A stretch of DNA of 64,000 nucleotides from Ehretia macrophylla. Lineage: Eukaryota; Streptophyta; Magnoliopsida; Boraginales; Ehretiaceae. The notes beneath the pieces are model-generated. The model was not told the origin of the DNA. It did no database searches and saw nothing but the letters and a program-made list of their open reading frames with translations. The stretch is taken from NCBI GenBank assembly GCA_037974665.1, contig CM075764.1, forward strand, positions 76,896,325-76,960,324, given 5' to 3'. This document shows positions 31,955-44,872 of the stretch, piece after piece; position 1 is the first letter of the stretch, and every line of letters starts with the position of its first letter. The position numbers and the translations under genes were made by a program.

Positions 31955-34540
31955 TGTGAAACCCCATTTTTCTGCCTTAACTTGATTTACGTGCTTTGTC
32001 TCGTTTTGCGTGCATATGACCTGTTTATGTGCTATAGGGCCTAGAATGTTATAATTTTGATGTCAATACTCCTAATACGTGCTAAATGTGCATTCATGAA
32101 ATTTTCATCAAAAACGGAGTCAGAAATTTTATCGTCGATTTTCAATGAATAGTGTTTTCGAAACACGTCCGCTATAATTTTGAAACTGGTCTTTTTAACC
32201 CTTCTAGACCTAGTCCACGGACTTTAATAGACCTGTGTTTGATGAAAACGGTTTTAAAATCGGCTTAAGAATTTATTAGGGTTTTTACACCGACTTTTGC
32301 GAAAATCGAGTTTTAAGCCAACTCGGGTAGAATTCTTTGAATGTAAAACTTCTTGTCACCTAAAAATAATCCACTTGAGATATCTTGGGGGTGGCATAAT
32401 TATTTTTAACTTGGTGAGCACTAAAATGCAATTAAAGTCATTAAAAACACAAAAATACCTATTAAAACTAACTTTGACTTTGCATTTTTTTAATTGACCA
32501 AGCTTTTTATTATATAATGTCATCAACACACACTCACACAACACAAAACACACTCCACAAACACACACAAAACCGTGGCTCCTTGGAGGAGAAAGATAAG
32601 GCATTTTCAAAGCATTTTTCTCACAGATTTTGCGTTTCAAAGCCGAATTGAGTGATTCAAAGCTTGAAATTGATTGTTTGGCATCCATTCTACACATTTC
32701 TTGCATCAAAACACATCAAAGGTGAGAGAAAAATTCTAGATCTCAAAATGTCATTTTTGTGTTTTTGCGTATAAATGAAGATTGAACCGTTAGAATTGTA
32801 ATCTGATGTTAGATTATTGCTCCTTGCATGCTAGGGATCATTATATACTAATACTACGAATTTCTATTTGATATAGCATAAATTTTATTTTCCGGGTATT
32901 TAATTTTGATTAAAATGTTCAAAGTTGATTTAATTGAGTTGCGTTGCTCGAAATCGATTGCCGTCGATTTCTAAATACTTGATAATTATGTGTTAGCGCT
33001 GTTGTAATGCCGAATTTTCGATTACATTGTTCGTGTGAAAATCCGGAAAATCCAGCCATGACGTCATAGGGTTTTAGGGTTATCGGGCATGATTTAGAGG
33101 TGTTATGGTGGATTTCCGAGAGGGTTAATGTAGATGATCGAATGGGTGAGTGTTTGAAATTGATTTGGAGTTGTTTGGATTAGTAGAATGTAAGATATGA
33201 TTATTTGAAGTTTAGGTTATCTTTCTTTAAATTATTGAATTGAGCCTTAGTTGATCGGGTGTGGTTTGAGTGATTGAATTGTGAGTTGTTAATGGGTAAA
33301 CTAAGGTTTGATTGTGTGTTTAATACATGTTCGGTTGGATGGCCTACTTTGTCATCTAACTTAGTTATTTGTTGTTTAATTGATTATTGATGTTATTGAT
33401 GATGATGATATGATTATTGATGATGATAAAATGATATTGATTGATTATTATTGAATGCGGGAATCGGGCACTCTTGTTGCTGATCTCCCAATTGATTGAT
33501 TGATTTATGCTTGCATGATGATTGATGAATATGGAGCCTTGGTATGTGTGTGCCACCTCTCGGGCAGCGTCGGGCTGTCGGGTTGAAACCGGCATGACTG
33601 CCATAGGCTACCCCCAGCTCGCATGACGGAGATGTCATGGAGGGAAGGGGATAGTGAGGTACCTCGGGTGCGTGAGTAATGGGGAGTTATAAGAAGAACG
33701 GTTGAGATCGTGATGGCGTTTGGAGCTACACCAAATAGAGTATCCTTAATTGAATGGTCATATAGTTATGTGATGATAGCATTATTTATGTTGTTATGAG
33801 ATGATATCATTATTTATGTTGTTATGTGATGATAGCATTATTTATGTTGTTATGAGATGATAGCATTATTTATGTTGTTATGTGATGATAGCATTATTAT
33901 TGTTGTTGTGTGTTTACTTGCTCAAAGGACTAAATCCAAGGAGCGTAGTGAATACTGTCGAGATCTATCGGATCCTCACTGGGCTTATGTATATAAGCTC
34001 ACTCTCTATTAATGCATGCTTACAGGTGTTGCAGAGCCGGATTACGGGTATGTGCCTCCTGAAGAGGAGAATGTGGAAAATGTGCTTTACGTGGACGAGT
34101 CATATGTTCCCGAGTCTTATCCATGATTATACGTTGTTTAATGTCATGTATATTAGCTAAATAGACTTTTATATGCTTTGTGGCTCTTATTGTAATAGAT
34201 GTTGGAAGATGATGATCCAAATGGTGTTAACTTAGTGGCTTTCTTTTGTCTATGGTTAAGTTGTAAATATGTCTCAACTTATTTTTGAAATGTATGATAA
34301 GGTTGAGGTATTGTATGTTATGTTGGAACGGAGGCGCATAACTATGAATGAGTTGATGAAAGAATATTTAATGTATGAAATAGTTGCGTTGTATGTTGTT
34401 GATTTAATTGAGGAATTACTGGATGTATGATGTTTTATGAGGTTGGTTTAGAACCTCGGAAATCTGTTTACTGTCGTTACGCTGCCGAAATTCCGTTGCG
34501 TCCTGACTGATCGTAGGAGGGGTCGAGTTGGGGCGTGACA
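31955..34540 (+). repeat. A 3' LTR
   Basis: It has the same ends and length as the 5' copy. Where the two differ around 33030-33110, this copy agrees with the LTR of B, so the 5' copy carries the changes. The minisatellite is at 33765-33904 and the inverted repeat at about 33980-34001. Confidence 0.96.
34016..34126 (+). CDS. LTR mini-ORF of A, 3' LTR copy (36 codons)
   Basis: Sequence and position match the 5' LTR copy. In a full transcript this copy would lie near the polyadenylated end. Confidence 0.42.
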   Translation: MLTGVAEPDYGYVPPEEENVENVLYVDESYVPESYP

Positions 34541-34545
34541 ATTTG

Positions 34546-36772
34546 GGTGAGGGATTGCATAATCTTGCATTTTTAAAGTTTGTGCTTTGATATGTAATTT
34601 CTAGATTTGTTGATATTTGCTAATATAAAGCTTGATTATAGTATATTTTAGTATTTACTAGCTATATAGACTTGTTTTATGTGATTGAATAGCGTGGAAT
34701 GTGAAATTTTGCAAAGGGTTAAATGTTGAAGATAATGAATAGTAATTTTTAGGGCTTTTTGTTAATTCTTGATTATGATCTTAATTGTGTGATATCTAAT
34801 TATGCCATAGGTGTTATTGAACCTAGGTTAGAGTTTAAAATGGTTAGAACTTGAGTAAACTTAATTGGATTGACTACTAAAGGGCCCATGTATAGATTGG
34901 TTGTCTGGGTATGTTAGAATGCCTTGGTTAGTGTTAATTATGTTAGGTAGTGACTATGGAACAATTATGGTATTGATTTATGGCGTGGTTTGGATAGTTG
35001 TAGTGTAAAGTGACTAAAAGGCTTTTGGGGGCTTTGTGGTAGGTGTAATTTAAAATGAGTTTTCTTAGCTTATAAAGGTGTCATAAAGTGTCTTTAGAAA
35101 GATAGATTTGTTGGATTGTGGTTTGCGTGGATTCCGTTTAATATGTGCTTGTAATTAGACTAAATGGCTAGTTTGTAGGAAATTGAAATAGTTGTTAGTA
35201 AATATCTTTCAATTGACTAGTTAAGTGTTAAAATGTGCTTGTATATGATGTTTATCTATTGGTGTAGTTAGGTGGTGAATAGTAAAGCTTGTTGGAGTAT
35301 TTATTGCATAATCGTGTGCATTCGCATGAAGTAGTGGCCTACTTTTTCACTCCTCACTTACATGGCATTTCATGCTTATTTATATTGCTACGTGATTATG
35401 TGCTACTTTTTTAAGTGCCATATTGTGTTCTTTATGTTTAAGCATTTAAATGTGCGAGAACTAAGTGTTATGTGGGGTAAAATGCCTTGGGCCACCTCTT
35501 GAGCCCGTAGGAGCCACCTTTAGTGTCTCGTACATATCTTGCTATCTTGTTTTTGCTTCTATTGTTTTCATGGTTGCGCAACCATTTGGGCATGGTAGTG
35601 TTGGGGAAGCCGGGCGACATAGGGCTTGCCAGTATACCTCGCCTACCATGGTACCCAGTCCCTCTCTCGCTAGGGATGCCGCCCTAGGAGAGTTGGGTCG
35701 TAGGATTAACGGGGTGTTACATCCGGAGTACCCCCGTTTGGTGTATAGGGATGCCGACTTATTGATTATCATCTTATTGAGTTCGTGGTTCGTAGCTCGT
35801 GGATTATGGTTCATGGCTGGTATGGTTCATGCTCGTGGTCAACATTGTATTCTTTTGTTGAGTAACTCTTGCTTGGGCCCTAAGTCCTTGGAGAGTTACT
35901 ATTACTTAAGTTCTTTCGTATGTGTGTTATTTTGCTTGTTTATTTGAATAACACATTGTCTTGGTATTGTATTCTTGGATTTACTTGTGGTACTTGTTTT
36001 ATTGTGTTTGATTGCCTTCTTTAATAATTATTAGTTAGTTGCATATTGTATAGTCTAATAAAGTTAATTGAGTTTATTGTGTTAGCCTTATTGTCTTTAA
36101 ATAGTTAAATGTAGTTAATGTTTATATATATAGTATATTTAGATGTGGTACATAACCTTAGTATTTTGAGTTAGTACTTTTCTTTGTTAATTGACTATGT
36201 GATTTATTTGTATTGCACGAAAGGTTTTCAAAACTCCCCGGATATTTGTTTCCCTCCCTCACTGAGCAACATTGTTTGCTCACTCCCTTTTTCTAACATT
36301 TTCAGGCTTGGCAGAGTTAGTTCATGAGGCAAAAGAGAAGGATCCTGTGTCCCCGTGATTGCTTGTAGTATTAAATGGATGACCTATGTGAATTTATGTA
36401 AAGTAATAGAATAGCTTGACTTGTATCCTATTTTGTAGTCTCGATTGTAACTATTATAAGAGATGTAATATTAGTTTAAATTAAAGTTAATTAGAATTGT
36501 ATGATAACTTAGTAAGTGTAATAGATTAGTAATGTTTAAATTTGAGCCTAGCTTGTAGGTACCCATCTAAGGAAAGAAAGTTAGAAAAGCCTTAAGAAGT
36601 GGATTTGGAACTTTAAAAAAATATGTTTTGGGATGTTGTTGTATGAATTCTTTTGCGTGCAGGTTTGTGGATAGGTCTAAGTACAGGGGAGACTTCGTCC
36701 ATTTTCCCTCGTTTTTCATAACCTTAGGTTTTGGATCGGGGCTCCGGACTCGTGAGGGATCGGGGTGTTACA
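34546..36772 (+). repeat. C 3' LTR, second part
   Basis: It continues after the second ATTTG and ends GGGATCGGGGTGTTACA. It contains the palindrome TGGTTGCGCAACCA (35571-35584), a GC-rich block at 35585-35740 with GGGCTTGCCAG and ACATCCGGAGTAC as in F1 and I, and the inverted repeat TGAGCAA...TTGCTCA at 36263-36282. GCATA after it would be the target duplication; its partner is not in view. Confidence 0.82.
36305..36358 (+). CDS. LTR mini-frame of C
   Basis: CTCCCTTTTTCTAACATTTTCAG, a very good plant-type branch point, pyrimidine run and acceptor, precedes an open frame of 17 residues, GLAELVHEAKEKDPVSP, ending TGA. Phase relative to AG is as in the other LTR families. Confidence 0.35.
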   Translation, partial: GLAELVHEAKEKDPVSP

Positions 36773-37397
36773 GCATATGCTGGACAAATTTGTACAATAT
36801 TTTTCTAAAGGCCATATCTTTATGATTATAACTCCAAATTGAGTTCTGTTTGATTCTAGAACTATCTACACTTAAAGATTTATGTCTCTGTGCAGTTTCA
36901 GAGTTTTTAGAGGACTTTAAGTTTGTTAACTGAATTGAGTAAGTAATGCATGTGTTGTCTAGATTTTCCAATCCATGTGTTTTATGTTGTATGGTGGTTA
37001 AATGCTAGTTAATCTTGGTTCTAAGCTTGAATATGAAGTTCATAAGTATGCATATATGTTTATTGCATAATTTAAGTGTTTAGAAGTAAGAGCGGTAGCA
37101 TGAGCAAGCATGAACTAGCCTTGAAACCAAAACATCATGTCTTTAGTATAATTGAGCTATCGTGAGGTCTATGATCATGCTATTGAGTTCCTATTGAGTT
37201 ACAATTGAAATGAGAGCACGTAAATACGTTAATGTGTGTTCAAATTGTGTTGCATATGAATGAACGTTCCGCGATATTGCTAATGACATGGTGACCTACT
37301 TTGTCACCGTTTAAATGTGTTAGTTGATGTTAAATGTATTGAGAGGCAACCTACTTAGTTGTCCTCTCAAAGTGATGCGTATGTGTATGATTGTTGT
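36773..37397 (+). mobile_element. L: old LTR fragment, left part
   Basis: The block TTGAGTTCTGTTTGATTCTA with ACTATCTACACT near 36840-36875 matches M (minus) near 1080-1130. GTGACCTACTTTGTCACC and CAACCTACTTAGTTGTCC near 37300-37370 are typical of the Tekay LTRs here. It is truncated by C on the left and split by J. Confidence 0.5.
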
Positions 37398-39837
37398 TGT
37401 CATGCCCCAACTTGACCCCTCCTATAATCAGTCAGGACGCAACGGAATTTCGGCAGTATAACGACAGTAAATAGGATACCGATGCTCTAAACCAACCTCA
37501 ATAGAACATCATACATCAACTCCATAAACCATACAACAAACAACCCCTCAATAAAATAACATCATACATCATAACCATATTATACAATAATCATTCCTCA
37601 TTATACGCCTCCGTTCCAACATAATACATGAACTTTAATATACATTGCAAAATATGTTGAAACCAACCTAGCAACCTATTCATAGACAAAAGAAAGACTA
37701 CTAAGTTAGCTTCATTTAGAACATCATCTTTTTAACATCTTTTACATCATGAACTACAAAGCATATAAAAGTCTATTAAGTTAATATACAAGATAGTCAA
37801 ACAATACAACATCAAGGATAAGACTCCGAAACATAAGACTCATCCACGTAAGGCACATTTTTCACATTTTTCTCTTCAGGAGGCACGTACCCGTAGTCTT
37901 GCGAAAGAACATCTGTAAGCATGCAATAATAGAGAGTGAGCTTATATAAAATAAGCCCAGTGAGGATCCGATAGATCTCTAACAGTATTCACTATACTCC
38001 TTAGAAATAATCATTTGAGCAAGCAAACACATAATAACATCAATAATACTATCATCACATAATCTATAATGACCATTCAATAAAGGATACACTAGTTGGT
38101 ATAGCTCCAAATGCCATCACGATCATAACAGCCTTCTTATGACTCCCATAAACTCACGTACCCGAGGTACCCCAATAACCTCTCCCTCCATGATACCTCC
38201 ATCATGTGAACTGGAGGCAGTCTCTGGTAGTCATGCCGTTATCAACCCGACAGCCCGATGCTGCCCAAGAGGTGGCACACACATACCAAAGACTCAGCAA
38301 TAATAATAAACATCAATCATTCACAGGAGGACAGTCTAGCAGAACTGCCTATCTCCCGGCATCAATCATCAATCAATATTCATATTATCATCATAATAAC
38401 ATCAATAATCAATTTAACAACAAATAACTAAGTTAGATGACAAAGTAGGCCATCCAACCGAACATGCATTCAACACACAATCAAACCCTAGTTTACCCAT
38501 CATCAACTCACAATTCAATCACTCAAACCACACCCAATCAACTAAAGGCATAATCTAACATTTTAAAGAAAGACAACCTAAACTTCAAATATTCATATCT
38601 TACATTCTACTAATCCAAACAACTCCAAATAAGTTTTTATCACTCACCCATTCAATCAACTATATTAGCCCCCTCGGAAACCAACCAAAACACATCCAAA
38701 TCATGCCCAATAACCCTAAAATCCTAGTGTGTCATGGCTGAAATTTTTGGATTTTAGCACGGACATCACAATCGAAAATTCGGCATTACAATAGCGCTAC
38801 CACGTAATTATCAAACTTTTAGAAATCGACGGCAATCGATTTTGATCAACGCAACTCAAGATAATCAACATTTAGCAAATTAATCAATTTTAAATACCCG
38901 AAAATAAATAATTATGCTACAACGGTTCAAATCTCGTAGGATTACATATAAATGATCCCTAGCATGCATGGAGCAATAATCTAACATCAGATTAACATTT
39001 TAACAGTTCGATAATCAATTCTACGCAAAAACACAAAAGATAAGTTTTGAGATCTAGAATTTTTCTCTCACCTTTGATGTGATATAAGCCTAGAAATGCA
39101 TGCAATGCGTGCCCAACAAGCGGAATCCAACTCAGCACGAAGTTCTACGGATAAAAACTAGGTTTTTCTTTGAAAATTTGCTTGGAAAACTTTGAAGAAA
39201 AGCTTTGGTTTTTCTCCTATGGTCTCTCGGCCATCTAAGTGAAAATGAAGGTGTTTTTGTGCTTTTCTTGTGTGTGTTGGTGATATATGCATATTGGTCA
39301 ACATTTAAATAAAGTCAAAGTTAGTTTAAATTAGTCTTTTAATTGTATTTTTGGTCTTTTAACTCAATTCTTGAGTATTTCTTGCTCAACTATTAAATTA
39401 ACACTTAAACTATCTCAAATAATTTATTTCTAGGTGACAAGAAGTTTTACAATCAAACAATTTCACCCGAGTAGGCTTAAAACTCGATTTTCGCAAAAGT
39501 TGGTGTAAAAATCCTAATAAATTCCTAAGCCAATTTGAAATCCGTTTTCATCAAACACAGGTCTATTAAAGTCCGTGGACTAGGTCTAGAAGGGTTAAAA
39601 AGACCAATTTCAAAATTTTAGCAGACGTGTTTTGAAAATACTATTCACTAAAAATCGACGATAAAATTTCTGACTCCGTTTTTGATGAAAATTTCATGAA
39701 TGCACATTTAGAATGTTCTAGGAGTATTAATATCAAAATTATCACATTTTAAGTCATATAGCACATAGACAGGTCAAATCACGCAAAACGAGTATAAGCA
39801 CGCAAAATGAGACAAGATAGAAAAGTGGGGTTTCACA
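37398..39837 (-). mobile_element. J: solo LTR
   Basis: It runs TGTCATGCCCCAACTTGACC to GTGGGGTTTCACA, 2440 bp, in the same family as A and B. Flanks GTTGT (37393-37397) and GTTAT (39838-39842) fit a target duplication with one change, so it is older than A and B. No interior or partner LTR is present. Confidence 0.85.
37812..37922 (-). CDS. LTR mini-ORF of J (36 codons)
   Basis: The minus strand reads MLTDVLSQ, DYGYVPPEEKNVKNV, PYVDESYVSESYP, then TGA. The length is identical to A and B. It stays open in an aged solo LTR, which is mild support for selection before the insertion. Confidence 0.4.
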   Translation of the reverse strand: MLTDVLSQDYGYVPPEEKNVKNVPYVDESYVSESYP

Positions 39838-39842
39838 GTTAT

Positions 39843-40142
39843 TGTACTCGTGTGCGTGTGTTATGCGATGCTAAGCGTTGGGTAGATACCCTTATGTGAT
39901 AGGTTGCAACCTTTAGTGCATCATGGTACTGTCATGTCGTGCTGGGCAGCATAGGGCTTGCCGGTAATTGCATGACTACCATGTACTAGTCTCTCTCTCG
40001 TGTGGTCAGTGAAGGCCATGGGGGTTGGGTCGTAGATTCGTGTACATCCGGAGTACACTCGCGGGAGTAATAAGCGTTATGGGATGTGTTCGTGAGGGAG
40101 TTATAAAGTGACGACATCAACAATGTTAAGCAGTATCCTTAC
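39843..40142 (+). mobile_element. L: old LTR fragment, right part
   Basis: GGGCAGCATAGGGCTTGCCGG near 39950 and TTGGGTCGTAG...GTACATCCGGAGTACAC near 40025-40060 match C, F1 and I LTRs in plus orientation. K interrupts after CTTAC (40138-40142). The rest lies beyond the window. Confidence 0.55.
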
Positions 40143-40930
40143 TGAAAGTACTAGCCAACATTAGAGATCATGTCACTACATATTCATTAGTTGGATTCAA
40201 GATCGAGAAAGTCATGCATGGACACCATGCTATAGCCGAAACATACATAGGCAAACAACAATTTTTTTTCAAGTTTTGTAGCAAGGATCAACATGCATTC
40301 TTTCTATCATATCCATTAACTATCAACACAAGCTATATATGTCAACGATACATATTGAAATAGTGAGGTTCATAGGTATACCTCTCTTGTAGACAACTTT
40401 GGAAATGATGAAGCTTGAAGATTAGCCTTTGAATCCTTCTAACTTGAAGGCCCTACTTGGTCCACCAAGTATCCAAAGTTGTACCACACCTTGAAGATGA
40501 AATGTGCTAGTATATCTTCAATGTATAAAGCTATGTATATGTAGTTTTTGATAAAAAAGCTAAAGCTTCTTGTAATACTAGTTATGGCCGAAAACCCTAG
40601 CTCAAGGAAGAAGATGAAGTTTTTCTCTCCTCTTTCCTCTCTCCTCGCTTGTTTTGGCCGAATGTGTGTATGTATGAGAGAGAAGTTTTCATCTTTTGTT
40701 TAACATATAATCTATATTATAAGTTAATCTTGCAAAGTTAATTAGCCAATCAAAATTGCTAGCTTATTTGCAAGATCAAGACAAAGACATGCAAAGCCTT
40801 GGATCACAATCATTATAATTGAATGGCAAGATTGATATATCAATCTTCTCTCTCCTCCTTGCTTTGGCCAAAATTATGAGTGGAAGGAGAGAGAATATTG
40901 TCATCTATTATTATATATATATAACATACT

Positions 40931-40974
<44 letters not shown>

Positions 40975-42410
40975 CTTACTTTATTAGATAGCCAATCAAA
41001 ATTGCTTTCTTCTATAGTTAAAGCTATGCAAATCCTAGGATTGTAATCATTACAATTCAAATGTTAACTTTATTCTCTCTCTTGACACTTGGCAAAAAGC
41101 TGTTATCTTCAAAAGTAAAGGATATGATTCTTTTGTCTCAAGACTTAATCCTAGCCATCCAATTTAAATTCAAATGACTAAGATTGATGACATGGACTAT
41201 CCTAGTCATCAATCTTTACATGCATACGCCACATGTACATATCTAGTCATTAATTTGCAATTAACCTTTTGACAATTAGGATGATGACGTGACATTTTAT
41301 AAATTTTATCACCATAACACACACATATCCATTCGAATCTCTATTAGAATAAATATATTGAAACTACTTTTCAATAATTATAGTTTGGCTCCAAAAAGTT
41401 TTGATAATTGCAATTTGACCCCAAAACTTTTCAAAACTATACTTTTGGTCCAAATACCAACATAGATGACTCTTAACACCTTAAAGCCACCAACAACATT
41501 ATACAAGCTCCCGGCGAACTTATTCATGATACTTATTAGTGTGTGATCTTCTAGATTCACAATCGCGTACCGATGGAGGACTGATAAACCTCCTTATCTA
41601 TTTCAAAAATGTCTCCGCTATTTACCGAAATACCCTCATACTCATGAGTGACGCACTAGCAACGAACGTACCATGAGAATGTATACGATAATGAAGACAA
41701 CATTTTTTATGAATCCATTTAGCCGTCGAGAATTAGCGTGCAGTCCGATCCTTCTATTAAGAATGCCTCGATCAGGAAAGGACCATGAAATGGTTAAGAC
41801 CACCTCTAATACTATGTAAAAACCTGAACGAGTGAAACGAGAGATGACTACCATGGAAAAACCCCTTTCCATCACTTCATACTCGCCTTGGCCAACAACT
41901 TCATTGTTGAACGACCGATCTTAGATATCATAGGACATCGCCTTACGCCGGAGGTTAACAGATCCTATCTTGACAATTACCTGTCGATTTATACCACAAG
42001 ACTAAAACGCGAAAGGCCGTAACCCACCTTATGGAAGACAAGCATTGTCTAGACGCAGTATTTAGCCCCTGATATAACCGGTAGCTGTAATTTATCAAGT
42101 CTGAGGATTAATTTGAACAATTCCCAACTAAATAGTAAACTATTAACCTGAAATCATGTAGTTCACTATTTATTGTCACATTCAATGATCCGTACACTGA
42201 TGATCACTTATATGTTTATTAGTCCATATCATCATGTTGTTCTGGCACTTCGCACACTATCCTTTATCATTAATATCAATATGTTAATCAAAGGTAATAA
42301 CAAATGATAACCTGTACTCAATTATTCTAGTTCCGGTTGAATAATCTGAAGGGCTATGAATCGATTCTTAATGTTTATAATGTCAAAGAAAAACTGTGAA
42401 ATATCCTAAA
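40143..42410 (-). repeat. K (Ty1/copia) 3' LTR, first part
   Basis: It starts TGAAAGTACTAGCCAACATT, shared with 56907-56991. It contains a (TA)n run at 40933-40972 and no gene. It is interrupted by G at CTAAA. Both parts together are about 2440 bp. Text near 41560-41610 (GGAGGACTGATAAACCTCC) recurs in the K interior near 55350. Confidence 0.75.
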
Positions 42411-44836
42411 TGTATCACCCCGACCCAACCCCAAGCTAAAGGTTAAGTCCGGACCCGACACATGGACAGAGTTTCCCCTGTACCGTGGATATTCTAAAAA
42501 CCTGGAAACACTCAAATAAAGCCTCAACAAGATAAGACAAGCTTTTCATAACTAAACAACAAAGGTTCAAGGCCATCCGAGCCTTGAAGCATACAATAGT
42601 CCCAAAACACACAAGCATGCTAGTGGCTAGAGTTAGAACATTCACTTCCAAGCATGCAAGAAAATTAAAGCAGAAACATAAGTTATTACAGGACATAGGC
42701 TTCCAAATCTACATCACAACCAACTATCCTTCAACTTTGTACAACAAGCATATACATAGCCCTTAGGCTACAAAATAGAACATAAGATAAACAAATGAGT
42801 CTTCCACATAACAGCAAGAACAAAAACCACCTCAAGCTATCAGGCACAACAACTAAGGTAAAGGATCAGCCTGAACTTCCTCCTCTTCTACTATTACCTC
42901 AACTAGCTGGGGATCACCCTCAGCATATCCTGAAACATATATCGAGGTATGAGTAACCACTGCTGCCCAGTGAGGGATAAAGTCTCCCAGGGCGTGCAAT
43001 GCAACAAGTAAAATAGTTAAACAACAATAGTAATTAAACAATTTAAGAAGTAACAATAGCTTAAATAACCACACATTAAAAAGGATATATTTCACTTAAT
43101 CCCCAACACCAAATCTTCAATCCACGAACACGATCCACGAACCACGATCACGATCTCGATAAGTCGGCATAATCCCAAATACTCCAGTGGGTGTACTCAG
43201 GATGTACCCCGATAATCCTATGACCCAACACCCCCTGGCAATCTCCGAACCAGGCGAGCGAGAGAATAGGGTACAGAGTTTGAATATCCACCGGCAAGCC
43301 CTCTACTACCCATCCGATATTCAACACAACCGCCCCTGACACTATGGTTGCGCAACCACTATGCAATGCACTTTACAATGGCAAGATAATATCAATAATA
43401 TAAGCAATAACACGTAGGAGGATCCACGAAGTAGGTTGACCTCAATGCAGTTAGAATTGAAGCAATTATGCAAGCAAATAAGCAGTTTTACAAAGGGGCA
43501 TATCCAAGTTACATTTAGAATTACACCAAAAGTTCCAAATCAACTTGAAATCACATTTAAACCCACGAGAAGTCAAGCCAAGGTCTTAGAAGCATGGAAC
43601 AACCGAAATTGCACTTAAACCCCTTTGTTTTTCAAACTATTTCTCTTCCAAACCAAAGTTAATGATTCAATTTCAAAGGGAAACTATACCAACCTCCTAA
43701 CTAACCCTCAAGGAACCCTTTCAACCCTCAAACCCATTCAAATGCCCGCAATTACCCCGAAAACCCCAAATTCCCTCTTATAGCTTTATACCACACATAC
43801 CTCATCCGGGCTTCAAACAAGGGCTAGCAAAGCTTCTATAGCACCTAGGTAGCCTAAGAATACTAAAAGTGAAGCCTGAATCCACCCGGATTCGCATTAA
43901 CCCCGAAACCCCTTTGTTAAAGTCGACTATTTCACATTTTATGCAATTTTAGAGCAATTCAAGTATACAGGGCTATTAGAATATCTTCATTAGCACCTAA
44001 AGCATCTATTAGGAGTGTTGAATCAAGCTAATACGTGCAATTACACAAAATCCTAGAAAACGTCACTATTTACCTTATAAATCAAACTAACGATTCTAAC
44101 TGTTTTAAAGGCGAAACAATGGCTCAAATATGTTCTCTAGCACTCATATACAAGGTATAATAGCATAGATAATCAATACAATAACATTTGGTCACATTTT
44201 CAACAAATCAAGAAATTGACAACTATTTTAAAATGCGAAAATAAGCCGTGAAATCCCTCACCAATGCACGTAAAAGCACCTACGAAGCTTGCATACACCC
44301 TAAACTACTAGCTCTAGGCTTGGATTGGCTTGGCTTGAAGAGTTGAAGAGCAAAATCACCTTTTTTTCCTTCTCCTTGGTGTTCTCGGCCCTGCTACAGT
44401 AAATTCTGCACATTTGTTTTCTTTTGTTTTGTGTTTTGGTGCTTATAAGGTTATATAGTGAGGTTAAGTTGAGGTGGGGTCAAGTGGTTGCTTAAGTGGA
44501 CTTTTAAAATGCACGTTGCTAGCTTTAAGACGAGCCTAAAGTGTAAAACATAGGCTAGCTAATTAAAACACTAAGTTAGTTACGTAACACTATTCATTGA
44601 ACTATGAAAATTATTTTCTAAACGAGCTCTCCTATCGCTTCTAGCTCAATTGTACATTTTTTTCACTCCTCTAACAATTAATGTGATTTAATAGAAATGA
44701 TAATTCATTAATAGAATGTAGTTTAAAAATGGGATGAATAGTAGCTAAAGAAGACAGTTAATAAAGCACAGAAAGAAATGCGCAAACAATGGATGCAACA
44801 GTAAATGAATGTACGGCTAAAATCTCGGGCGTCACA
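42411..44836 (-). repeat. G 3' LTR
   Basis: It runs TGTATCACCCCGACCCAACC to AAAATCTCGGGCGTCACA. It contains the palindrome TGGTTGCGCAACCA (43346-43359), a block matching F1 and I at 43160-43300, and the weakened inverted repeat TGGGCAG...TTACTCA at 42950-42969. Confidence 0.94.
42853..42930 (-). CDS. LTR acidic mini-frame of G, 3' LTR copy
   Basis: After ATATGTTTCAG on the minus strand: GYAEGDPQLVEVIVEEEEV, then QADPLP and TAG. The open frame extends upstream to an ATG at 43093-43095 with a leucine-rich start. That extension is not kept in F1 or I, so only the part after CAG looks conserved. Confidence 0.38.
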   Translation of the reverse strand, partial: GYAEGDPQLVEVIVEEEEVQADPLP

Positions 44837-44872
44837 TCCTCTCTCCCTTAAACTAATTGCGTCCACGCAATT
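44837..44872 (-). promoter_or_regulatory. G polypurine tract and inverted repeat
   Basis: The minus strand has AATTGCGTGGACGCAATT (44855-44872), a perfect inverted repeat, then TTTAAGGGAGAGAGGA to the LTR. D has the same inverted repeat, read there in a different protein frame, which argues for a cis role. Confidence 0.7.

Larger units (their letters stand above)
26578..34540 (+). mobile_element. A: large non-coding LTR element (LARD-like)
   Basis: It is flanked by ATTTG at 26573-26577 and 34541-34545. Both LTRs are exactly 2586 bp with about 26 differences by eye, so it is young. The 2.8 kb interior has a perfect PBS, post-PBS hairpin, inverted repeat and polypurine tract but no gag or pol frame. 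A trace of a gag start (GTGACTGTAAGAATTTTCGG near 29805, compare B near 22010) suggests descent from a B-like element. It must be mobilised in trans. Confidence 0.95.

Noticed and set aside
42853-43095. 80-codon frame with a leucine-rich, membrane-like start in the G LTR
   Set aside because: The hydrophobic start is missing or frame-broken in F1 and I. Only the acidic part after CAG is conserved, so the extension is probably chance.
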